From NCBI RefSeq assembly GCF_018555455.1, contig NZ_JAFEJU010000002.1, forward strand, positions 248,001-312,000: a stretch of DNA of 64,000 nt, written 5' to 3'. The notes below the pieces were generated by a model. It did no database searches and was not told the DNA's origin. It saw only the letters and a list, made by a program, of their open reading frames with translations. Positions 47,384 to 56,344 of this stretch are shown one piece after another (within the stretch, counting starts at the first letter, position 1; each line of letters begins with the position of its first letter). The translations under genes and the position numbers were made by a program. The stretch is from Bifidobacterium colobi (GTDB lineage: Bacteria > Actinomycetota > Actinomycetes > Actinomycetales > Bifidobacteriaceae).

Positions 47384-47586
47384 AACTCGCTTACAAGGGG
47401 TTGATTTACTGGTTTCAGAACATCTATCTGCGTTACAAGGGGTTGTTGATGGCCGGTGTGCAAGGTATACAGGCCATCAGCACACCGTTATTCCGCCATT
47501 GTTGTGAGTCGGCTACTTGGTGAGGAACCCCTTGTAAACGAGATAGACCTTCCGAATAGATCAAATCCGCCCCTTGTAAGCGAGTT
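47384..47586 (+). repeat. Nested inverted repeats built on TTACAAGGGG before recQ
   Basis: AACTCGCTTACAAGGGG (47384-47400) has a perfect inverted copy at 47570-47586. Inside them a second pair, GTTACAAGGGGTT (47432-47444) and AACCCCTTGTAAAC (47526-47539), is also inverted. The four sites fill the gap between metB and recQ (47335-47655), in which I see no gene. Confidence 0.85.
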
Positions 47587-47655
47587 AGCATTTGTAATGC
47601 CGTCCAAACGCATCTTGGCGGTGCCGATACGCGTCGATGCGCTATGGTGGGAGCC

Positions 47656-49668
47656 ATGACAGCACAGGATACAGCGCTCGCAGCACTCAAACGGTATTAC
47701 GGTTATGACTCATTCCGGCCCGGCCAGCAAGGCATTGTTGAAGCCTTGCTCGCCGGCCGTGATGTGTTGGGCGTAATGCCCACAGGTGCCGGCAAATCCG
47801 TGTGCTATCAGATCCCCGCCGCCCTGTTGCCGGGTGTCACGCTGGTCATCTCGCCCCTGATCTCCCTGATGCGCGATCAGGTGGATGCGTTGAACGATAT
47901 CGGTCTGCCAGCCGCATTCGTCAACACCACGCAAGACATGGACGAACAGGCCATGGTGCTTGCCCAAGCCGCGGCTGGACAGATCAAACTGCTCTATGTG
48001 GCTCCGGAACGCTTGGAAACCGGGCGATTCCGCGATTTCGCCGCCCGCACGCCGATTTCCCTCATCGCTGTGGATGAGGCACATTGCGTCTCCCAATGGG
48101 GTCAGGATTTCCGCTCCTCATACCTCGGCATCGGCGAATTCATTGCAGGGCTCCCGCAACGCCCGCCGATCGGCGCATTCACCGCCACGGCAACCGAACG
48201 CGTGCGGCAGGATATTGTGGGATTACTGGGTTTGCGCAATCCTGCGGTTACCGTAACTGGTTTCGACCGGCCGAACCTGTATTTCGATGTGGTCAAACTC
48301 GAGACCAAATACAAGGCCGCATGGGTGGCTTCGTATCTTGCCGAACACACGGATGAATCCGGCATCATTTACTGTGCCACGCGCAAAACCACGGAAGAAA
48401 TCGCCAGAACCTTAAACGACATGGGGCACACCGCTGTCGCTTATCATGGCGGCATGGCTGCGGACGTGCGCGAAAAAGCACAACGCGATTTCATCACCGA
48501 TAAAGTGCCGGTGGTAGTGGCCACCAACGCGTTCGGCATGGGCATCGACAAGTCCGACGTGCGCTTCGTAATCCACTACAACATGCCGGAATCCATCGAA
48601 GCCTACTATCAGGAGGCTGGCCGCGCTGGACGAGACGGAGAACCAAGCCGCTGCACGTTGCTGTGGAACGAGTCCGATATCGTGACCCGCCGCCGTCTCA
48701 TGGATGGGGACAACGAGAATGCGCGCATGACTCCCGAGCAGCAGGAGATTGCACGGCAACATAAGCGTCGCCTGCTCAACGCCATGATTGGCTATTGCCG
48801 TACCACCGACTGTCTGCATCGGTATATGACCCGGTATTTTGGCCAGGAACTTGCGGCAGCTGGCTCCGCTGATGTCTCGCTGAGCGCTGTCGGTGGCAAC
48901 GCGGGCACCAATATTGCAAGCGGCGAGAACGCCAACGACCACAGCGCCAAATGCGGCGCATGCTCCAACTGCGAAAGCACGTTCTCCACCACGGATGTAA
49001 CCGATGTGGCGCGCGCCATCAGCCGCTGCGTGCACGATGTGGACCAGCGCGTCGGCTCCGGCAAAATCGTCAAGATTTTGCGCGGCTCTCAAGCTCAGGA
49101 TTTAGCATGGCTGAACCCTGAGCAGCTGCCTACATTTGGTGTGCTCAAAGATGTGAATACCGCGCTGATTCGTGACGTATTGAATCAGATGGTTACGGAT
49201 GGGTATTTGGATATCAAGGAAGGCCGACTGCCTATCGTGACCTTTGGCAATCGTGCTGCGCAAACCGTTGCGCCTGATTTCCAGTATGCGATAAAGAAAG
49301 CAGAGCGTAAGGTGACGGCTCGTACGTCATATCGCGGTGCATCCAACGGGGAGGCGTTGAGCTCCAACGCGGGCACGGGCATTACGAGTACCAGTACCGG
49401 TGCCGCACTCAGTTCCTACACGCCTGATGATGATAATGAAGCGCTATTCCAAAAACTACGCGAACTGCGTCGTACGATTGCTCAGGAGATTGGCAAGCCG
49501 CCATATATCGTGTTCTCGGATAAGACATTGCGTGATATGGCGGTGATCAAGCCGGTTACCGATGCGCAGTTCCTGTCCGTCAACGGCGTGGCTCACACGA
49601 AGCTCGACCTGTATGGTAAGCGTTTCATGGAGGCGATTGCCACATACAACGCGCAGCATGCCGGCTGA
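47656..49668 (+). CDS. recQ: ATP-dependent DNA helicase RecQ
   Basis: RecQ unwinds DNA 3'-5' in recombination and repair. The 670-residue protein has motif I MPTGAGKS (Lys47), the DEAH motif AVDEAHCVSQWGQDFR, motif VI with QEAGRAGRDG, a zinc-binding CGACSNC segment, the winged-helix domain and a C-terminal HRDC domain (about residues 595-670). Between the zinc region's flanks lies a low-complexity Ser/Gly/Asn insert (about 408-432), and another precedes the HRDC domain. I prefer the ATG at 47656: TATGGT lies seven bases upstream, suggesting a leaderless mRNA. The alternative at 47644 adds four residues. Confidence 0.94.
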   Translation: MTAQDTALAALKRYYGYDSFRPGQQGIVEALLAGRDVLGVMPTGAGKSVCYQIPAALLPGVTLVISPLISLMRDQVDALNDIGLPAAFVNTTQDMDEQAMVLAQAAAGQIKLLYVAPERLETGRFRDFAARTPISLIAVDEAHCVSQWGQDFRSSYLGIGEFIAGLPQRPPIGAFTATATERVRQDIVGLLGLRNPAVTVTGFDRPNLYFDVVKLETKYKAAWVASYLAEHTDESGIIYCATRKTTEEIARTLNDMGHTAVAYHGGMAADVREKAQRDFITDKVPVVVATNAFGMGIDKSDVRFVIHYNMPESIEAYYQEAGRAGRDGEPSRCTLLWNESDIVTRRRLMDGDNENARMTPEQQEIARQHKRRLLNAMIGYCRTTDCLHRYMTRYFGQELAAAGSADVSLSAVGGNAGTNIASGENANDHSAKCGACSNCESTFSTTDVTDVARAISRCVHDVDQRVGSGKIVKILRGSQAQDLAWLNPEQLPTFGVLKDVNTALIRDVLNQMVTDGYLDIKEGRLPIVTFGNRAAQTVAPDFQYAIKKAERKVTARTSYRGASNGEALSSNAGTGITSTSTGAALSSYTPDDDNEALFQKLRELRRTIAQEIGKPPYIVFSDKTLRDMAVIKPVTDAQFLSVNGVAHTKLDLYGKRFMEAIATYNAQHAG

Positions 49669-49675
49669 CGAAGTC

Positions 49676-49702
49676 GCGCGGCGGATGGTTCGCCAGCCGC
49701 GC
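49676..49702 (+). terminator. Hairpin between convergent recQ and the zinc-ribbon gene
   Basis: GCGCGGC pairs with GCCGCGC around a 13-base loop. No T-run follows on either strand. Short TGCGGCAAC repeats lie just beyond (about 49763-49803). Confidence 0.4.
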
Positions 49703-49810
49703 CGAGCGGTGACGTGACCCCCTAGTGCACCCAGTGCGCCTAGTGCACCCAGACGCTGCAATTATTACAACTGCGGCAACTCTGGCAACTGCGGCAACTG
49801 CGGCATACAA

Positions 49811-51022
49811 TCACGGCTGCAGCATGAAGAACGTGTACGGGTCGCCCTTGTTGATCATCGACTGATCGGCTCGTTGCGGCTCCGGTCCTGCCATTTCAGC
49901 CTGTCCTCCGGAGGCCTCGCTCACTGTGGAGAATGGCGTGCCATTGGGGAACCATTGCCAAGCGCCGCAAGGGAACATGCCGCTATTGGGGTTGGCTCCC
50001 AAGTCGCCGCTGAATTGCAGTGCCTTTTCGTCGCATTGCAGCACGTAGCCGTTGGCATCGTTGGCGGTGATCGAGGAGAACTTGCCGGTGAACGAAACCG
50101 AGCTGATCGCTGAATCCGGCGCGGATTGCAGGCTGTAATTATCCGGGTCGGTGACGGACATGTATTTGCCGGTGAACGAACCGGTCTCGTCAACGCTGAT
50201 GGTGGTTTGCGTGGTGCCGCTGGACATCCACACATAGGTGCCGGCAACGTTCTTGAATAGGTTGGTTGCCGTTTCTGATTGCTTCTTGGCGTCGGAATCC
50301 GTGGAATCATTGGATTCCTTGCCGGAATCGGCGGTGGACTTGGATGCGTCGCCGTTGGTTCCGGAGTCCTGTGAGCTGGCCTGTGAGCTGGAGGTGGCAC
50401 GCTGTTCGCTGCCGCCCCAGAGCCCTACTCGGTAGGTGACGAACAGTCCCACGGCGATGGCAAGCAGCAATGCCAACGATGCCGACAAGATGATGATGAG
50501 TTTGCGCGAAGTGACTTTCCCGATAACCGAGGCTGCGGATATGCGAGCTTTGGGCGATGGGGATGAGGTGTTGGCTGCAGTTGCCGATGATGTGGCTGTT
50601 GCGGGTGACGTTGGTGGTACCGGTACCGCCGGAGATGTCAGGATTGTCGTTTGGGCTGAGGGCGATGGGGTCGGCGGCAAAGGAACAGCACCGGGAGCGG
50701 CCTTTGGTGCCGGCACTGCTCGGATCTGTTGGGTCCTATGCGACTGCGGCGCTGAAGGCTGCGGCATCGGACGGGCGGACGGCGTGGGAACTGGGGAAGG
50801 TGACGCAGGTGATTGCGGCAGTGGGATTTGAGGACTCGGTACAGTTGCCGTGGTTGGTGCTGGCGATGCTGATGCTGCGGGTGGCGCAGGCGTTGGTACA
50901 GGCGGCAGCGGTACTGAGACTGATTGTGCGGCCGATGGCGCAGTCATAGGCATAATCGCACCACAATATGGGCAGAATCGTTGTCCGGATTCAATAGTTG
51001 CGTGACATTGTGGGCAAATCAT
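49811..51022 (-). CDS. Zinc-ribbon membrane protein of unknown function
   Basis: This 403-residue protein has an N-terminal zinc ribbon (C3-P-Q-C6 and C17-P-Y-C20), a Pro/Ala/Ser/Thr-rich disordered region to about residue 155, one transmembrane helix (about 172-195) and an extracytoplasmic part. The outer part starts with a Ser/Asp/Lys-rich linker and ends in a beta-rich domain (about 255-403) with [25 protein letters not shown] and [10 protein letters not shown] repeats. Such architecture is common in Actinobacteria and Firmicutes proteins with unknown roles. It is divergent from luxS and convergent with recQ. Confidence 0.82.
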   Translation of the reverse strand: MICPQCHATIESGQRFCPYCGAIMPMTAPSAAQSVSVPLPPVPTPAPPAASASPAPTTATVPSPQIPLPQSPASPSPVPTPSARPMPQPSAPQSHRTQQIRAVPAPKAAPGAVPLPPTPSPSAQTTILTSPAVPVPPTSPATATSSATAANTSSPSPKARISAASVIGKVTSRKLIIILSASLALLLAIAVGLFVTYRVGLWGGSEQRATSSSQASSQDSGTNGDASKSTADSGKESNDSTDSDAKKQSETATNLFKNVAGTYVWMSSGTTQTTISVDETGSFTGKYMSVTDPDNYSLQSAPDSAISSVSFTGKFSSITANDANGYVLQCDEKALQFSGDLGANPNSGMFPCGAWQWFPNGTPFSTVSEASGGQAEMAGPEPQRADQSMINKGDPYTFFMLQP

Positions 51023-51130
51023 GGTTCCTCTTTCCCTGATGCCGAGCGCTGCCGAGGCAATAGTGCAACGGTACAGTCAATTTTATGCTCAAGTGCGGCG
51101 TTTGGCACAGTGTTCGAAGAATCAGGCGGA

Positions 51131-51160
51131 TTGCCTCGCCTTATAACCAACCTCTATAAC
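51131..51160 (+). promoter_or_regulatory. Probable luxS promoter
   Basis: TTGCCT (51131-51136) and TATAAC (51155-51160) are spaced by 18 bases. The leader to the luxS ATG is about 70 bases. Confidence 0.5.
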
Positions 51161-51235
51161 GACGGGCAGTTCTATCACCTCATCGCCGACTACGATGGGC
51201 GGTGTACGAGCATTCTGCACAGAAAGGGGATTGCG

Positions 51236-51730
51236 ATGGCAGAGGAAACTCAGGAAAAGCCGGTTGTCGAATCATTCCAGTTGGATCACACCAAGGTCAA
51301 GGCGCCATACGTGCGTTACATCGATACGGAAAAAGGTCCGCATGGCGATGTGATCTCCAATTATGATCTGCGCTTGACCCAGCCGAACAAGCAAGCCATC
51401 CCCACCGGCGGCCTGCACACCATTGAGCACACGATTGCCGTGCTGCTGCGTGAACGCATTCCGGGCTACATCGACTGCTCGCCGTTCGGCTGCCGCACCG
51501 GCTTCCATCTGCTGACTTGGGGCGAGCATCCCACCGAGGAAGTGGCGAAGGCGCTCAAGGAATCGTTGGAATTCATCGCATACAAGGCCACGTGGGATGA
51601 TGTTCCGGCCACCACCGAGAAGAGCTGCGGCAACTATCGCGACCACAGCTTGTTCACCGCCAAGGAATGGGCGAAGCAGATCTTGGAGGAGGGCATCAGC
51701 TCCGATCCGTTCGAACGCAAGGTCGTCTGA
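51236..51730 (+). CDS. luxS: S-ribosylhomocysteine lyase LuxS
   Basis: LuxS cleaves S-ribosylhomocysteine to homocysteine and DPD, the precursor of autoinducer-2. The 164-residue protein has the metal-binding H61-T-I-E-H65, the catalytic Cys86 in FGCRTG and the third ligand region SCGNYRDH. The ATG at 51236 follows AAAGGGG with a spacing of seven; the frame is open back to 50924. Homocysteine from this step could feed the CBS-like enzyme at 45022. A terminator follows. Confidence 0.97.
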   Translation: MAEETQEKPVVESFQLDHTKVKAPYVRYIDTEKGPHGDVISNYDLRLTQPNKQAIPTGGLHTIEHTIAVLLRERIPGYIDCSPFGCRTGFHLLTWGEHPTEEVAKALKESLEFIAYKATWDDVPATTEKSCGNYRDHSLFTAKEWAKQILEEGISSDPFERKVV

Positions 51731-51838
51731 TTTTCGGGTGATTATTGAGCAATAGTGCTTGAATGTGTCGGGCAGGATTGCGCCATCGGACGCGTTGTCT
51801 GACACATGATGAACATGTGCCGAACACGTGATGAGATG

Positions 51839-51870
51839 AGCTCCGTCCACGCTATGACGCGGACGGAGCT
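51839..51870 (+). terminator. Rho-independent terminator after luxS
   Basis: AGCTCCGTCC (51839-51848) pairs with GGACGGAGCT (51861-51870); inner pairs extend the stem. TTCTATATT follows. Confidence 0.85.
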
Positions 51871-51985
51871 TTCTATATTGCCGTCATGATAGGTTTACCG
51901 TCAGTTCAACCATATGGCCGTTGGCAGTACGTGATTTGTGATGCGATTGATGCGCAGCCAGCAGTCGCGCAGAAAGAGGGTAGAG

Positions 51986-52528
51986 GTGACTCAGTCGAAT
52001 ACCGCACATAAGGCGACGGGCCGCCGATTCCGCCATGCCACGATGCGCGATCTGCCGCACATGCAGCAGATCTACGCGCACGCCCGCGCGCTGATGGCTG
52101 CCAATGGCAATCCGACGCAATGGGGAACCGAATTCCCGCGCGAATCCGTGATCATCGACGACATTGCCAACCAGCGCACGATGCTGCTGGTGGATACGCA
52201 CAACGGTCGGGAACGAATCCTCGCACAGTTCGCGCTATGCCCAGGCAAGGATCCGACCTACGAGCATATCGACGGTGCTTGGCTCGATAACGATACGTAT
52301 GTGACCATTCACCGCATCGCATCATCCGGCTTGGTGCGGCACGCCGCGCGCGATTGCATCACCTGGGCGTTGAAGCATTACGGCAATGTACGCGCCGACA
52401 CGCACCCGAACAACAAAGCCATGCAGCATGTGCTAGAAACCGCGGGATTCGCGCGATGCGGTCTGATTCAGCTGCTCGACCGGCCCACGGATACGACGAG
52501 GATCGCCTACCAGCGCCACGAATGGTAG
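51986..52528 (+). CDS. GNAT-family N-acetyltransferase
   Basis: This 180-residue protein begins (from the GTG at 51986) with a short Ser/Thr/Asn head, then FRHATMRDLPHMQQIY, the usual first strand and helix of GNAT enzymes. The acetyl-CoA region is near TIHRIASSGLVRHAARD, and the C-terminal DTHPNNKAMQHVLETAGF is typical. AGAGGG is close upstream of the GTG; an ATG at 51938 is an alternative. The acceptor substrate is unknown. Confidence 0.82.
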   Translation: MTQSNTAHKATGRRFRHATMRDLPHMQQIYAHARALMAANGNPTQWGTEFPRESVIIDDIANQRTMLLVDTHNGRERILAQFALCPGKDPTYEHIDGAWLDNDTYVTIHRIASSGLVRHAARDCITWALKHYGNVRADTHPNNKAMQHVLETAGFARCGLIQLLDRPTDTTRIAYQRHEW

Positions 52529-52644
52529 GTTGAGCGCGGAATAGCGGAGCGTCATCTTCGTTGCGCCTGTCGCGGTACCTTTGCGCCGCTTCCCTCGATG
52601 TGTCTTAATGACATACGCGGTATTCCACGCTCAACCAGCGAATA

Positions 52645-52680
52645 GTAATAGAGCCCACTCAATCGAGTGGGCTCTATTAC
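52645..52680. terminator. Bidirectional terminator between the GNAT gene and the permease gene
   Basis: A perfect 16-base stem (52645-52660 with 52665-52680) around AATC. The ends are A/T-rich on both strands, fitting the two convergent genes. Confidence 0.9.
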
Positions 52681-52698
52681 ATGGTCACAGACCTATGA

Positions 52699-54186
52699 TT
52701 AGGCTTCGGCCGGTGCAGTTTCTGCAGTTTCAGCGGCTTCGACATAATCATCGGTAACCTCAGGTTTGTTACCATGCTCCAGCTTGGAGCGTTTGCGGCT
52801 GTAGCCGAAGTACACAATTAGACCAAGGCCGAACCAAATGGCGAATCGCACCCAAGTCTCCCAGTTGAGGCCTGCAATCAGCACGAAGCAGAACACAATG
52901 GAAATGATCGGGGTGAACGGCACCAGCGGAGCCTTGAAGCCGCGGTGGGCGTCCGGCTGCGTCTTGCGCATCCACAGAATGCCGGCGGACACGATGATGA
53001 ATGCGGACAGCGTACCGATGTTCACCAGCTCGAACAGCACGTTGATGTTGATGAAACCACCGGCGATAGCGGTCAGGATGCCGAAGAACCAGGTGCCCTT
53101 GAACGGGGTGCGGTACTTCTCGTGCACGTGGCCGAAGAACTCCGGGAACAGGCCGTCGCGGCTCATCGCGTAGCAGATACGGGACTGACCGTAAAGCTGC
53201 ACGAGCATCACCGTGGTCATACCAATCAGCGCGCCGAGGTTCACAATCACGGCCAGCCAGTTCAAGCCGGTGGCCAGAATCACGCCGGCGACCGGAGCGT
53301 CGATGAAGTTGGCGAACTCCTTGTACGGCACCACGCCAGTCATGATGAACGTCATCACAATGTAGAGCACGGTGGAGATGGCTAGGGAGAGCAGAATGCC
53401 CTTCGGCAGCGTCTTGTTCGGATTCACGGTTTCCTCAGCGGAAGAGGAGACGGCGTCGAAGCCGATGAAGCTGAAGAACACGATCGAAGCGGCCGGCACA
53501 ATGCCATACGGCTGCGTGGAGCCAGGCTGGAAAGTGTAGATGCCGTACGGGGAGAACGGCTTCCAATTGGCCGGATTCACGAACCACACCGTGCACACGA
53601 TGAACAGCACGATAATAATGAGCTTGATCATCACCATGATGTCGTTGGTGCGCTTGGTCTGATTGATGCCGATGGACAGCACCCAGGTGATCAGCAGCAC
53701 AATCACGAAACCAGGCAGGTTGAAGTAGGTGGTGACACCCGGAGTCGTGCCGTATGCGGCGGTCAATTCGACCGGCAGATGCAGGCCGAAGCCTTCGAGC
53801 AGTTTGTTGAAGTAGCCAGACCAGCCGGCGGACACGGTGGCCGCCTGCAGAGCGTACTCCAAAATCAAATCCCAGCCGATGATAAAGGCGATCAGTTCGC
53901 CAAAAGCAAGATAGGCGTAGGAGTAGGCGGAACCGGAAACCGGTGCCATGGAAGCGAATTCGGCGTAGCACAGTCCTGCGAAACCGCAGCAGATGGCGGC
54001 GAGCAGGAACGAGACGGACAGTGCGGGGCCGGCGGTGAGCGCACCCTTACCGGTAAGCACGAAGATACCGGTACCGATGATCGCGCCGATGCCGAGCATC
54101 GTCAGATCGAACGTGTGCATAGTGCGCTTGAGCGGGGTGGATTCAGATACAAGCTGATCCACGCTTTTTTTACGGAAGAGATCCAT
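52699..54186 (-). CDS. APC-family amino acid permease (cationic amino acid transporter type)
   Basis: This 495-residue transporter has about 12-13 helices and starts MDLFRKKSVDQLVSES, as in the YfnA/CAT subgroup. TM1 includes the substrate-binding GIGAIIGTGIFVLTG. Helix 6 has FFSFIGFDAVSSSAEE and GLCYAEFASMAPVSGSAYSY is also characteristic. The C-terminus is a charged Glu/Ala tail. The likely substrate is a cationic or neutral amino acid, imported with protons. It is transcribed divergently from alr. Confidence 0.92.
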   Translation of the reverse strand: MDLFRKKSVDQLVSESTPLKRTMHTFDLTMLGIGAIIGTGIFVLTGKGALTAGPALSVSFLLAAICCGFAGLCYAEFASMAPVSGSAYSYAYLAFGELIAFIIGWDLILEYALQAATVSAGWSGYFNKLLEGFGLHLPVELTAAYGTTPGVTTYFNLPGFVIVLLITWVLSIGINQTKRTNDIMVMIKLIIIVLFIVCTVWFVNPANWKPFSPYGIYTFQPGSTQPYGIVPAASIVFFSFIGFDAVSSSAEETVNPNKTLPKGILLSLAISTVLYIVMTFIMTGVVPYKEFANFIDAPVAGVILATGLNWLAVIVNLGALIGMTTVMLVQLYGQSRICYAMSRDGLFPEFFGHVHEKYRTPFKGTWFFGILTAIAGGFININVLFELVNIGTLSAFIIVSAGILWMRKTQPDAHRGFKAPLVPFTPIISIVFCFVLIAGLNWETWVRFAIWFGLGLIVYFGYSRKRSKLEHGNKPEVTDDYVEAAETAETAPAEA

Positions 54187-54240
54187 GTTCTTCTCTCATG
54201 AACTTGGTTTATGGGGCTAAACCGGACGGATTTCCGGGAT

Positions 54241-54290
54241 CCCGGCACGCCTCAACGCCGGGAATCAAGAACGGTTGTTGAAGAACCGTT
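54241..54290 (-). promoter_or_regulatory. Two hairpins in the leader of the permease gene
   Basis: CCCGGC/GCCGGG (54241-54246 with 54257-54262) and AACGGTT/AACCGTT (54270-54276 with 54284-54290) lie 55-105 bases upstream of the permease start. They could be leader structures; no known riboswitch is recognised. Confidence 0.35.
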
Positions 54291-54447
54291 TAGTTCGGTT
54301 AGTCTACGCTTGACTTGCGGACAACAATGTTACGAGTCCAAGATAAGGGTCATGTATGTGTAACTTTTGGGTTACTTTTCGTTCAAAGTTTGCTGAAATA
54401 TGGCCAGCCGGCGCACACGTCATATTGTCGCGCAAGAATAGGGACTC

Positions 54448-55806
54448 ATGAGCATGAATGCAGCACCTGACATTGATTTTTCCGGCGAGCAGGGCAAGGC
54501 CAATTACGCGGCCGCCCGTCGCCAGTACCCCGCGCAAGCCATTGTGGACCTGAAGGCCTTGCGCGACAACATGGCCCACTTGGTTTCCGTGGTGGGTGGC
54601 CCGCACTCCGGCACCGCCGTGATGGGCGTGGTCAAGGCAGACGCGTACGGCCATGGTCTGCTGCCGGCCGCTCTGGCCGCCTTGGCGGGCGGCGCCACGT
54701 GGCTGGGCACTGCGCAATCGCATGAGGCGCTGCTGCTGCGCAAGCTCGGCATCGGCCCCGACCGCTGCCATATTCTAACTTGGGTGTACAACGGCGCCGA
54801 AGTGCCGTTCGACGAGCTGATCGCCGCCGATATTGATGTGTCCGTCGGCTCCCTGCCTGGTATTGATGCCGTGGCCGCCGCCGCCCGTAAGCTCGGCAAG
54901 CCGGCTCGCGTGCATGTCAAGGTTGATTCCGGATTCGGCCGCAATGGCTTTACCCCGGCCGGTTTCGACGCGGCGCTCGCCAAGCTGGTGCCGCTGGCGA
55001 AGGAAGGCGTGATTGAGATCATCGGCCAATGGAGCCATCTGGCCGTGGCTGATTCGCCGGACGTGCCGGAATTCGTGGCATCCACCGACCGTCAGATCGA
55101 AACGTTCAAGGATTTCACCCGCCGTATGGAAGCCGCCGGTATTCCGCCCGAGATTCGCCACTTGGCCAATACGGCCGCCACGCTGGATCGTCCGGAGATT
55201 CACTTCGAACTGACCCGTCCGGGCATTGGCCTGTACGGTTACGAGCCGGACCCGGCCATGGGCACTCCACGCGATTGGCATCTGACGCCGGCCATGCGCC
55301 TTCAGGCACAGCTCGGCACAGTCAAGGATGTGGAGGCTGGCCACGGCATCTCCTACGGTCGGACCTATCTGACGCCGGACAACACATCCACCGCCATCGT
55401 GCCGCTCGGCTACGCGGATGGCATTCACCGTTCGGCTTCCGGTTTCGATATGGAAGGCGCCAAGCACGTGGAGAAGGAAGGCGGTCCGGTGCGCATTATG
55501 ACCACCGCCGGTCCGCGACTGCTGCGCGTATGCGGCCGTGTGTGCATGGACCAGTTCATTGTGGATCTGCACGGGTCCGCCGCCGAGCTTGGCGTACATG
55601 AGGGCGACACGGTGGAACTGTTCGGCCCCGGCCGTGGCGAGGATTTCGCCGAGCCTACCGCCGACGATTGGGCTCGTGCCGCCGACACCATTAGCTATGA
55701 GATCTTCACGTGCCTGAGGAATCGCATTCCGCGCCTCTACGAGCACGCTGCTGAGGTGCTGCCACCTGAGGATTTGGCGAAGCTCGACGCGTCGACGCTG
55801 CTGTAG
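54448..55806 (+). CDS. alr: Alanine racemase
   Basis: Alr interconverts L- and D-alanine for peptidoglycan. The 452-residue fold-type III PLP enzyme has the PLP Lys63 in VVKADAYGHG, the second-base tyrosine region GISYGRTY and RVCMDQF near the active site. The protein is about 60 residues longer than typical because of an N-terminal extension and a C-terminal tail. The ATG at 54448 follows AGGGA. Confidence 0.95.
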   Translation: MSMNAAPDIDFSGEQGKANYAAARRQYPAQAIVDLKALRDNMAHLVSVVGGPHSGTAVMGVVKADAYGHGLLPAALAALAGGATWLGTAQSHEALLLRKLGIGPDRCHILTWVYNGAEVPFDELIAADIDVSVGSLPGIDAVAAAARKLGKPARVHVKVDSGFGRNGFTPAGFDAALAKLVPLAKEGVIEIIGQWSHLAVADSPDVPEFVASTDRQIETFKDFTRRMEAAGIPPEIRHLANTAATLDRPEIHFELTRPGIGLYGYEPDPAMGTPRDWHLTPAMRLQAQLGTVKDVEAGHGISYGRTYLTPDNTSTAIVPLGYADGIHRSASGFDMEGAKHVEKEGGPVRIMTTAGPRLLRVCGRVCMDQFIVDLHGSAAELGVHEGDTVELFGPGRGEDFAEPTADDWARAADTISYEIFTCLRNRIPRLYEHAAEVLPPEDLAKLDASTLL

Positions 55807-55847
55807 CCGACGCTGCTGTGAGGCCGGTTTTCGTGCCGTGAGGTCGG

Positions 55848-56053
55848 TTTTCGAGATTTTACCGCGCTGAGGACTGCTCAGCGCGGTTTTTTCTCGAAAT
55901 AAGTGGCATCTTCGAGATTTCACCGCGCTGAGGACTGCTCAGCGCGGTTTTTTCTCGAAATCAGGCCCGTCCTCGAGAATTCACCGCACTGAGAGTGAGT
56001 CAGTGCGGTAAATTCTCGGGATTAAGGATTATTTCGAGATTTTACCGCGCTGA
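55848..56053 (+). repeat. Array of three terminator-like hairpins and a half-copy after alr
   Basis: Hairpin 1 (55848-55899) and hairpin 2 (55911-55960) share the core ACCGCGCTGA/TCAGCGCGGT and outer TTCGAGA/TCTCGAA arms. Hairpin 3 (55974-56018) has ACCGCACTGA/TCAGTGCGGT and CGAGAATT/AATTCTCG, so both arms changed together. A fourth left arm (56044-56053) has no partner. Hairpins 1 and 2 have T-runs inside the right arm. The first serves as the alr terminator. Confidence 0.9.
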
Positions 56054-56117
56054 GAGGGGAGCGAGGGGGCGGACGTCTTGTAACACGCCGAGAGAGTGTG
56101 GAGGCACAGATGGAAGC

Positions 56118-56302
56118 CATAGAACCTGTGACGTGTTTTGAGGGGTACGGCGGCCGTAGAACCTGTGGCACGTTTTGGGGAGACGGCGGCCATAGAACCT
56201 GTGACGTGTTTTGAGGGAGACGGAAGCCGTAGATGCTGCGACACGTTTGAGAGGTATGGGAGTCATAGAACCTGTGACGTGTTTTGAGGGGTACGGGGCT
56301 CA
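56118..56302 (+). repeat. Five 36/37-bp tandem repeats upstream of dgt
   Basis: Units start at 56118, 56155, 56191, 56228 and 56264. The best conserved part is TAGAACCTGTGACGTGTTTT. Copies 1, 3 and 5 are nearly identical and copies 2 and 4 are more diverged. Together with the hairpin array they fill the gap between alr and dgt, which contains no gene. Confidence 0.85.
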
Positions 56303-56344
56303 TCGATATCAGTGAAACGGTGGCGGCTGGCTTATGCTGGGCTT

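Noticed and set aside
56118..56302. Possible CRISPR array upstream of dgt
   Set aside because: Units are contiguous and similar throughout, with no unique spacers of 30 bases or more and no cas genes nearby.
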